Virus record (IMG/VR): IMGVR_UViG_3300025000_000379
Coordinates: 1 to 26,523 of that record
Length of the DNA stretch: 26,523 bases
Reading direction: 5' to 3' (one strand)
Source of the DNA: a virus
Position numbers and translations under genes: made by a program
In this document: positions 20,566 through 26,523 of the stretch, one piece after another
How positions within the stretch are numbered: position 1 is the first letter of the stretch
How the letters are laid out: each line of letters opens with the position of its first letter
The notes under the pieces: model-generated
What the model was told of the DNA's origin: nothing
Seen by the model: the letters and a program-made list of their open reading frames with translations, nothing else
Database searches by the model: none

Positions 20566-21948
20566 ATGAAAAATTTATTTTTATTCCTGTGTTTTCTCCT
20601 GGTGGCCTCAACGTACTCGATGGCTGCGAATGTTGACACCGATATTGATAACAACGGATACATCGATATTGCCTACGGCGGGACCAATGCGGCTACTGCT
20701 GCTAATGCAAGAACGTCACTGGGTGTTCCAGCTACAGCTTCAACCTTGGCTGGCTCCTGTACAGTAGGCCCATGCCTTGACGGTACAAGCGATGGTGGTG
20801 ACCTGATCAAGCTCTACGGCCCTGGAGGTTTTTGGACCGCACTGCAGGCTGGGAATTCGGTCGCCAATAGATCATGGAGACTACCTCTTGCCGCAGCCCC
20901 TGGTGCAGGAACTACCAGGCTGATGAATATGGACGAGAACGGCCAGATGGGTTTTGTTGATCCGGCTACGTTTGCCGCAGCTCTTGGTGCTGATGATAAC
21001 TATGTGACAGATGCCGAAAAAACCGTCATTGGGAATACCAGTGGCACTAATACTGGCGATCAGGTTATCAGCGACACAGCTTACGATGCTACCACCTGGA
21101 ACGCCAACACCGATGCAGCCACCAAGAATGCTATAAGGGACAAGATCGAATCACTGGCTGGCGGGCATAGTGCTGTCACAATCAACGCCACGGCCAACGG
21201 ACTTAGCGTTGATGGAAGCCAGGTTCTTACGCTTGGTTTAGCCTCTACCAGCACAATTGGTGCCCTCTCGGATACGGATTGGGATACATTTAATAACAAG
21301 GTTGGCCTTTCCTCTGTACCATCTGCCGACAACCAGATTATGCAATCAACTGGTGTTGGTACATACGCCTGGACCAATTCCCTGGAGGGGATTGGAGATT
21401 TCACTGATGCTGGAAGTTATAATAAGATCACGATAACCCAACCAGCTACCGGTGCAACCCTTACGCTCGTTGATGGATCAAGTCTTATTACTGCCGGGGC
21501 CTACAGCACAACCTTAACGGCTACTGGGGCAACGGACGTAACCCTACCGACTACAGGTACGTTGGCAACCACAGTAGTACCAGAGGTCAACGGTTCTGCC
21601 AGTGGCAACCTGACCGCTGCAAACGTGTCATCGACAATCGTCTACAACACCGGCATGGGCGCGGCAGACGTTGCCTTGGTCCTGCCAACCGCTGCATCTG
21701 GATACTCGGTAATTTTCACAGTCGGGACGGCACAATCTAACAAGTGGGGGGTTCAAGCAGGAGCGAGTGATAAAATCTATCTGCTGGCCGCTGATGGCAC
21801 AATAGCAGCAGGGGCGGACAATGGGTATGCTCGCATGACCGCTGCACAAGTTGGACAATCGTTTGCCTGCTGGACATTCAAGACGGATGCCTATGACTGG
21901 ATGTGCAAATCAATTTCGATTGGAACATCAACCTTTGCAGCCAACTAA
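20566..21948 (+). CDS. Tail-fibre-like protein with an N-terminal signal peptide
   Basis: A 460-residue protein. MKNLFLFLCFLLVASTYSMA is a clear Sec signal peptide with likely cleavage near residue 20-21. The mature part has tail-fibre features: DIAYGGTNAATAANARTSLG (about 34-53), the recurring fibre motif SGTNTGDQ (159-166), SDTAYDATTW and KNAIRDKIE (about 169-195), and serine/threonine-rich repeats to a C-terminal lectin-like end. Fibre proteins normally assemble in the cytoplasm, so an export signal is unexpected. It may decorate the cell surface, or the signal may be a remnant of host origin. GAGGA overlapping the previous stop serves ATG at 20566. Confidence 0.82.
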   Translation: MKNLFLFLCFLLVASTYSMAANVDTDIDNNGYIDIAYGGTNAATAANARTSLGVPATASTLAGSCTVGPCLDGTSDGGDLIKLYGPGGFWTALQAGNSVANRSWRLPLAAAPGAGTTRLMNMDENGQMGFVDPATFAAALGADDNYVTDAEKTVIGNTSGTNTGDQVISDTAYDATTWNANTDAATKNAIRDKIESLAGGHSAVTINATANGLSVDGSQVLTLGLASTSTIGALSDTDWDTFNNKVGLSSVPSADNQIMQSTGVGTYAWTNSLEGIGDFTDAGSYNKITITQPATGATLTLVDGSSLITAGAYSTTLTATGATDVTLPTTGTLATTVVPEVNGSASGNLTAANVSSTIVYNTGMGAADVALVLPTAASGYSVIFTVGTAQSNKWGVQAGASDKIYLLAADGTIAAGADNGYARMTAAQVGQSFACWTFKTDAYDWMCKSISIGTSTFAAN

Positions 21949-21949
21949 T

Positions 21950-22642
21950 ATGAAAAAATTCATGCTGAGTTTGATCTTGTGCCTATGGGCCTCTGCTTCG
22001 TGGGCGTTTCCTCCGGGCTTTATTGGGGCTATTACACAGGGGGCAGCTGGGGGCACTCCAGATCCAGCAATAGCCTATGAAATCTATTCTAGTAATAGTG
22101 GAACAGGGACCGCTGCAACCTTCTCCACCCCTACAGGGACCACAGACGGTGACCTTCTGGTTATGGTGGTCAACGAGGATGCAGGTACGGGGATCACACC
22201 CCTTGCCGGGTGGACACAGATTGCTTATGTCGATAGCTATGCGTCAGCCGACGCTGGGGTATACTACCGAGTGTTTCAGACCGGCGATGCAGTGCCATCC
22301 GCGACGATAGGTTCATCCACCGAGTGGTCCGGGGTTGTGGTGAGGTTGAGCAAAACCACTGGAACGTGGTCGATAGCTGATTTCGCTGCCGCTGGAACGT
22401 TAGTTCCACTTACAGTCACTGCGACAAACCCAGGAATGCTGCTTTTCTTGTGGGGGTCTGATGATCCTGCCACTATCAACACACCCCCCGCTGGTATGAC
22501 AGAGGTAGTGATAGTCACTCCCGCCAGTAGTCGTGCTGGTGCTTGGAGGCAGAATGTTTCTTCGGCTGGCGATTACGAAAAATCCCTGAACGTAACCGAT
22601 CAAAACGCACACTTTCTGGTGGCTATAGGGCTGACGCTATGA
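21950..22642 (+). CDS. Secreted beta-sandwich-like protein, 230 aa
   Basis: The ATG at 21950 overlaps neither neighbour by more than four bases and gives a signal peptide, MKKFMLSLILCLWASASWAF. A short glycine-rich link (GFIGAITQGAAGG) leads to a beta-rich domain (GDLLVMVVNEDAGTGITPLA, SGVVVRLSKTTGTWSI, GMLLFLWGSDDPATI). It resembles phage minor-tail or host surface proteins with jelly-roll folds. No catalytic residues are evident. The stop overlaps the next start (ATGA). The function is unknown. Confidence 0.75.
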   Translation: MKKFMLSLILCLWASASWAFPPGFIGAITQGAAGGTPDPAIAYEIYSSNSGTGTAATFSTPTGTTDGDLLVMVVNEDAGTGITPLAGWTQIAYVDSYASADAGVYYRVFQTGDAVPSATIGSSTEWSGVVVRLSKTTGTWSIADFAAAGTLVPLTVTATNPGMLLFLWGSDDPATINTPPAGMTEVVIVTPASSRAGAWRQNVSSAGDYEKSLNVTDQNAHFLVAIGLTL

Positions 22643-24396
22643 TGATCAGACTGCTACTCTTGATATCGCTTCTCATCTTTCCGGGTCTGTCTTTCGGGGC
22701 GGTCCACGACATTACTGGACTCCCGATTACGGCTTCAGGATGGACGGACTTTGCCACGATGACCGGGGGAGGCGGCTACTCAACATCTCGCGTAATCTTT
22801 GTTTCCTCTACGGATGGTGATGATGGGACCGGGACACCAGATACAATCGCCAACGTCACGTTTGATGCCTACGGATCATTTCAGCCTGCCGGTACAATCC
22901 ATCCCTATGCCACGGTAGGCGCTGGATACACGCAAATGAGAGACGGGTATGCAGATATCCTCCTGCTCAAGCGGGGAGATAACTGGGTGACACGGTTCTC
23001 TACTGGCGGGGTTGGCAATTGGACAAAATCTGGGGCCTCGACATCTGCCAGGATGATAGTATCCAGTTACGGGACAGGGGAGAGGGCAAAAATCACATCT
23101 GACGAAGCGGGCAACGAAGCACTGAAGATTTACGGAGGGGATAACCTGATATTTTCCTCAGTGTGGTTTTACTGTCCAACGTGGGAGTCCAGTACCCCCG
23201 GCATAAGCGTCCTGCTCGACTCAAACGATATTCTCCTTGAGGATTTTTTTGTCGAGAAGCACTGGAAGAACGTCATCCAGGGCGACACCGTAAACACTGG
23301 TATTTTCGTCAACAACCTCGCCATCAGGAGATCGACATTTTCCGAGATGTCCGCCCATGACGGAATGTGGTACGCTGCAATTGCCGATAACATCCTGTTT
23401 GAAGAGAGCATATTTTATAAGCCGCACGACCCCGACGCCCTTGCCCCTGCTGTTGAGGGTAGACATTTTTACCTATCGCCTGATGGCCCGAATGGAGACA
23501 CGCACCACGACCTCACCAACGTGGTTATGAGAGGGAACATTCTCTATTACTCCGACCGTGGAGGTATCGACGGGAGGTCTGGAGGACTGTTCGACAACAA
23601 CCTCTTCGTTCAGGCTCCTGTAAATGTCGGAGGGTTTGGCGGAAGCTCGGGATCAATCCAGTCGGGAACAGTGATAAGAAACAATGTATTCGCAGAAGGC
23701 TCGGCAAATACCGGGGAGGGGACAAAACTCAAGCTCATCAATATGTTGAACACTGAGGTGCATCACAACATATTTATCGACCCCGTTGGCGTAACGGCAT
23801 CCACTTACGGCATAACTCTTTTAGGTGATGGAGAGGGTTTTAATTACTCCCATAATGTGAGTGTGCATGACAACGTGATTTACAATATCAATGGGTCAGG
23901 GTCGGGCAGAGGAATCTATATAGTAGGATTAACGGATGTCTCGGGGAATAATATCTATGACAATGATATTCAGATGCCCGCAGGCTCAACCAATCTTGTA
24001 TACCTCGATGCCTCCCCTCTATCAGGGTTCACTTATTCAGGGAACAGGTACTACTCATCTGCGGATGCGAGTACGTGGTTTTCTCCAGGCGGGACTATCG
24101 CAGGGTGGGTGACAGCAGTTGGAGAGACCGGGCACATCATCACTGAGATAACGTACCCAGATGCAACGAGGACGGTGAAGACATACAACGTCACGCTCGG
24201 AGGCACAGCCTCAACGCCAGAGTTTATGGCCGCCGCTATTGCTCAATCCCGCCAGAATTGGCGGACAGAATACACCGCCGATGCCGTTAATGATTACATC
24301 CGGGCAGGGTTCGGGATCAATTTGGGCGGCACTGCCGGAATGGGTGGATCTGGTTCGATGGGGTTGGGTGGTAGCGGGACTATGGGACTGCAATGA
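22639..24396 (+). CDS. Secreted right-handed parallel beta-helix protein
   Basis: A 585-residue protein, ATG at 22639 coupled to the upstream stop, with a second ATG at 22642 also possible. MMIRLLLLISLLIFPGLSFG is a signal peptide. From about residue 110 to 470 there are repeated beta-helix coils rich in Asn, Asp and Gly (NLIFSSVWFYC, NILFEESIFYK, NNLFVQAP, NNVFAEGS, HHNIFIDP, HDNVIYNI), as in pectate-lyase-like and tailspike folds that bind or cut polysaccharides. The end is a glycine/methionine-rich repeat (GMGGSGSMGLGGSGTMG). The catalytic residues cannot be assigned. It may be a depolymerase acting outside the cell, or a spike. Confidence 0.82.
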   Translation: MMIRLLLLISLLIFPGLSFGAVHDITGLPITASGWTDFATMTGGGGYSTSRVIFVSSTDGDDGTGTPDTIANVTFDAYGSFQPAGTIHPYATVGAGYTQMRDGYADILLLKRGDNWVTRFSTGGVGNWTKSGASTSARMIVSSYGTGERAKITSDEAGNEALKIYGGDNLIFSSVWFYCPTWESSTPGISVLLDSNDILLEDFFVEKHWKNVIQGDTVNTGIFVNNLAIRRSTFSEMSAHDGMWYAAIADNILFEESIFYKPHDPDALAPAVEGRHFYLSPDGPNGDTHHDLTNVVMRGNILYYSDRGGIDGRSGGLFDNNLFVQAPVNVGGFGGSSGSIQSGTVIRNNVFAEGSANTGEGTKLKLINMLNTEVHHNIFIDPVGVTASTYGITLLGDGEGFNYSHNVSVHDNVIYNINGSGSGRGIYIVGLTDVSGNNIYDNDIQMPAGSTNLVYLDASPLSGFTYSGNRYYSSADASTWFSPGGTIAGWVTAVGETGHIITEITYPDATRTVKTYNVTLGGTASTPEFMAAAIAQSRQNWRTEYTADAVNDYIRAGFGINLGGTAGMGGSGSMGLGGSGTMGLQ

Positions 24397-24430
24397 CAAG
24401 AAACGAGCAAACTTTACTTGGGTGAAAAAA

Positions 24431-24793
24431 ATGAAGAGACTTTTTGCAGTGGCACTGGTCGTGGGGTTGCTGTCGAGTTGTGCGATTGATTACACGAGCA
24501 TCGAGTACAATATCAAGGCAGAGGGCAGTTCAAAGGCCAACATCCGAGCTGATGGCAGCCAGTTCGACAAGTCAACCGCACAGGATGCCAGTATGCCTGG
24601 AGCAGCCCTTGAAGGATTCCTTGATGCGCTGAAACCAGACGTGCCAAGCATTGTTGAGAAGGTACAGGAGCCGGTTGTACCTCCGCTCGCTCCGACAGAA
24701 CCCTCCACTCCTATCTTTCCTGATGTTACACCGCCGGCTGAAGAACTCGCTGACCCCATCGAGCCTGAAGGCCAGATTGAGGAGGTAGACTGA
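24431..24793 (+). CDS. Proline-rich lipoprotein, 120 aa
   Basis: MKRLFAVALVVGLLSSC gives a signal peptide with lipobox LSSC and an acylation cysteine at residue 17. The mature part has a short polar section (AIDYTSIEYNIKAEGSSKAN), a helix and a long acidic proline-rich tail (VPPLAPTEPSTPIFPDV, then EPEGQIEEVD). It is probably anchored in the outer membrane with a flexible tail. Outer-membrane spanins are also proline-rich lipoproteins, but no inner spanin partner is visible, so this is only one possibility. The stop overlaps the next start (TGATG). Confidence 0.72.
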   Translation: MKRLFAVALVVGLLSSCAIDYTSIEYNIKAEGSSKANIRADGSQFDKSTAQDASMPGAALEGFLDALKPDVPSIVEKVQEPVVPPLAPTEPSTPIFPDVTPPAEELADPIEPEGQIEEVD

Positions 24794-25590
24794 TGTTCAG
24801 GTTAGTGCTGGCGCTTGTCTTACTCTGGGCGGTGCCGGCCAGTGCAGTGACCATACCTCAGTCGCTTAACGAGTGCAACGCCCTTTGTGCTCAGTATTTT
24901 CCGGGAGGTGTGCCAGTCACACCACCGATAACGCCCCCTGCCACACCTCCATCCGGCAACAAGACATTCCCGCACCAGATCACCTTCGAGCGAGAAACCA
25001 CTCAGGGCAACGGCTCAGCCGGCATCCTGTTCAGGACCCTGCAGGCCGGATCGATTACCTACGTCTCGGTCAACGGCGAGGTTGCGAGGCAAGGCACACC
25101 GTACAAAGGAGCACCGGTCTTCCTGCTGACCAAGTCCGGCGATCAGTATGCCAGGCCGCTGCAGTTCGTGATCAAAATGGCTGACGGTGTGACGTATACT
25201 GCCAAGAGTGGCACCGCCGGAGAGACAACTGGACCGGTTACCCCGGGAGTATATAAGAACTCTGCGACATACAAGGCATACGGAAAAAGGAATGGTGATA
25301 GGTGGGCGTGGCGCATCAACAAACGAGGCGATTCCCTCGGCTCAGGGCCGGTAAAATTCACCTTCTCGGACGGACTGACTTTCGTGGTCAAAGACCCGAA
25401 CAAGAACTGTCGAGATAGAGAGGATACCTGCAATAGGGATTCCCGTGCGGAGAAAGACGGATTTCTGTACAAGCCGGGCAACGGGTTACCGAATGGAACC
25501 GGTGATGCAGATCGCGGCACGGCGCACGGTGGCATCTATCTCCATGCTCCTTACGGGAACGATAGCAAAGAAGTGAAAATGCAATGGTAA
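24793..25590 (+). CDS. Secreted protein with cysteine pairs and a proline linker, 265 aa
   Basis: Starts by TGATG overlap. MFRLVLALVLLWAVPASA is a signal peptide. NECNALCAQYFPGG (about residues 26-39) and NCRDREDTCNRD (about 204-215) hold two cysteine pairs each suited to disulfides in the periplasm. A PPITPPATPPSG linker separates the N-terminal part from a beta-rich body (HQITFERETTQGNGSAGILF, VTYTAKSGTAGETTG, VKFTFSDGLTFVVKD). The end has YLHAPYGNDSKEVKM. The family and function are not recognised. Confidence 0.72.
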   Translation: MFRLVLALVLLWAVPASAVTIPQSLNECNALCAQYFPGGVPVTPPITPPATPPSGNKTFPHQITFERETTQGNGSAGILFRTLQAGSITYVSVNGEVARQGTPYKGAPVFLLTKSGDQYARPLQFVIKMADGVTYTAKSGTAGETTGPVTPGVYKNSATYKAYGKRNGDRWAWRINKRGDSLGSGPVKFTFSDGLTFVVKDPNKNCRDREDTCNRDSRAEKDGFLYKPGNGLPNGTGDADRGTAHGGIYLHAPYGNDSKEVKMQW

Positions 25591-25667
25591 TTTGTCCCCA
25601 ATGTGGGCACAAATATACCGGTCCAAGATGCCCGATATGTAATTATCCAAACGAAGATTGCGACTGA
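25584..25667 (+). CDS. 27-aa double-CxxC zinc-ribbon peptide
   Basis: A tiny ORF overlapping the previous gene by seven bases, with ATG at 25584. The peptide has CPQCG (residues 4-8) and CPICN (16-20), eight residues between the pairs, and an acidic end with one more cysteine (NYPNEDCD). Two CxxC knuckles this close define a minimal zinc ribbon. It is too short for usual gene finding. Coupling and the conserved-looking cysteine spacing support it; the function is unknown. Confidence 0.5.
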   Translation: MVICPQCGHKYTGPRCPICNYPNEDCD

Positions 25668-25695
25668 AGTTTTCCTTTACTTCCTGGAGGGAGAG

Positions 25696-25884
25696 ATGAG
25701 GGTGATTGCGGAAGCGAGTTTGCACATGAGTGACAGGGACGAGAACGGTATTCATCAGGTAAAGGATCGCTACTGCCCGGAAGACGGCCCCTGCTTCTCC
25801 TTCGACTACAACGGGCGGAAGAACAAAGGCTGTGAGAGGTTCAGGCAGCAACCTACCGGAGTAAAATTATGCGTCAAATTATAA
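25696..25884 (+). CDS. Small cysteine-containing protein, 62 aa
   Basis: ATG at 25696 follows GGAGGGAG, a very strong site; the longer frame from 25603 overlaps the zinc-ribbon ORF and is not preferred. The sequence is polar (MRVIAEASLHMSDRDENGIH) with cysteines in YCPEDGPCFSFDYN and KGCERFRQ, and ends basic. It has no signal peptide. Its last 16 bases overlap the start of the thermonuclease gene. The function is unknown. Confidence 0.6.
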   Translation: MRVIAEASLHMSDRDENGIHQVKDRYCPEDGPCFSFDYNGRKNKGCERFRQQPTGVKLCVKL

Positions 25885-26333
25885 TCCTCATCCTATTCTT
25901 TGTAGCCTCAACTGCCCACGCCGAGCCGGCCACGGTAGTCAATGTCGTCGACGGCGACACCCTCAAGGTAGCCACTGAGCAAGGTATCACTGTAGTTCGT
26001 CTCTACGGCGTCGACTCCCCTGAGAAATCCCAGGCGCACGGCCAGTCCGCCCGGGACTTCGCCGCCTCGCAAGTCTTCGGCAAGATCGTCGACGTCGCCC
26101 CGGTCGGCAGGGACCGCTACGGACGGACAGTTGCCCTCGTCATGGTCGGCACCCAATGCCTGCAGGAGCAGCTGATCCTCCAGGGCTACGCTTGGGTTTA
26201 TCCAGACTACTGCAAGGAGAGGTTCTGCCAGGCATGGACGACCTTGCAGGGCATCTCCGCCGGCAACAAGGTGGGGTTATGGGTGGACCCGGCACCGGTA
26301 CAGCCGTGGATATGGAGGAAACAGGCGCGATGA
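25869..26333 (+). CDS. Exported thermonuclease (SNase family)
   Basis: A 154-residue nuclease with signal peptide MRQIIILILFFVASTAHAE (cleavage near A18). The staphylococcal-nuclease fold motifs are VVDGDTL (26-32), VRLYGVDSPE (43-52) and DRYGRTV (82-88). R44, E52 and R86 match the catalytic set, and D28, D30 and D49 are calcium-type ligands. It would cleave DNA or RNA in the periplasm or outside the cell, not in the cytoplasm. It overlaps the previous gene by 16 bases and its stop overlaps the next start (ATGA). Possible uses are clearing DNA at lysis or blocking incoming DNA; both are inference. Confidence 0.92.
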   Translation: MRQIIILILFFVASTAHAEPATVVNVVDGDTLKVATEQGITVVRLYGVDSPEKSQAHGQSARDFAASQVFGKIVDVAPVGRDRYGRTVALVMVGTQCLQEQLILQGYAWVYPDYCKERFCQAWTTLQGISAGNKVGLWVDPAPVQPWIWRKQAR

Positions 26334-26523
26334 ACCATTTCCCAGAACCGAAATTCGAGTTCATTCCTTGCACCATCAGAGCCAGGCTTCTTGAGGATTA
26401 CGTGTACCAGATCGGGGAGTCCAGGCCGATAATCATTCCGGAGGGGTTCGAAACCGATTTTGCCAGCGTCCCGCGCCCGCTCTGGCCGATTGCCTCTCCA
26501 ATGGGGATTCTCCGTTACGGCTC
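26330..26523 (+). CDS. DUF1353-type phage protein, C-terminus outside the window
   Basis: The frame runs from ATG at 26330 to the window edge (64 complete codons). The motif GFETDFASVPRPLW (about residues 42-55) is the signature of DUF1353 proteins, which phages often encode near tail or lysis genes. The biochemical role is not established to my knowledge. ATG overlaps the thermonuclease stop (ATGA), and GGAGG lies about 12 bases upstream. The partial length prevents further comparison. Confidence 0.82.
   Translation, partial: MNHFPEPKFEFIPCTIRARLLEDYVYQIGESRPIIIPEGFETDFASVPRPLWPIASPMGILRYG

Noticed and set aside
24431-25590. Spanin pair (lipoprotein plus next gene)
   Set aside because: The lipoprotein is proline-rich as in Rz1, but the neighbour has a cleavable signal and no coiled-coil inner-membrane form, so the pair is not supported.

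Overview
The window looks like part of a tailed-phage (or prophage) genome from a Gram-negative, probably proteobacterial, host. Evidence: densely packed genes with AGGAGG-type ribosome sites, a phage-style replication set on one strand, and tail-adhesin genes on the other. Several late products carry Sec signal peptides and one has a lipobox, which fits an envelope with a periplasm. The host cannot be named from sequence alone. I saw no integrase, large terminase, capsid, tRNA, rRNA or CRISPR array here.

Leftward arm (about 1-17307, all minus strand). It encodes a primase-helicase (1-2134, cut by the window edge), a zinc-finger ssDNA-binding-like protein (2773-3912), an SNF2-like SF2 helicase (4831-6387), a VRR-NUC nuclease (6384-6764), a DHH phosphoesterase (6832-7659), a RecB/Cas4-like nuclease with four iron-sulfur-type cysteines (8348-9052) and a family A DNA polymerase with 3'-5' exonuclease (9389-11551). 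Three helix-turn-helix regulators lie among them (2175-2468, 11778-11969, 14122-14511). Many genes are chained by ATGA, TGATG or TAATG overlaps. Reading the gaps by hand gave several tiny ORFs below usual length cut-offs, and most are membrane-spanning. A strong sigma70-type promoter (14536-14565) drives the block that starts with the tandem-HTH regulator. A second leftward block (17307-15418) holds small accessory genes, including an orphan antitoxin-family protein flanked by two coupled micro-ORFs.

Two long non-coding stretches stand out. Region 14590-15417 has four copies of a 16-19 bp motif in two inverted pairs, a 45-bp A/T tract, a regularly spaced TGTTAC array and a terminator-like hairpin; it is my best candidate for a replication origin. 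Region 17308-17887 lies between the divergent arms and has direct repeats, GTTTAC elements and two adjacent G-quadruplex motifs. GTTTAC hexamers recur in most of the larger gaps of the leftward arm and may be operators of a phage regulator.

Rightward arm (17888-26523, plus strand). It encodes a possible small-terminase-like protein, a small unknown protein, a 600-residue SGNH-esterase tail protein, a tail-fibre-like protein, an unknown secreted protein, a parallel beta-helix protein, a lipoprotein, another secreted protein, a 27-residue zinc-ribbon peptide, a small unknown protein, an exported thermonuclease and the start of a DUF1353 protein. Six of the nine complete genes from 20566 to 26333 begin with signal peptides. 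That is unusual for virion-type proteins and is the most surprising feature of this arm.
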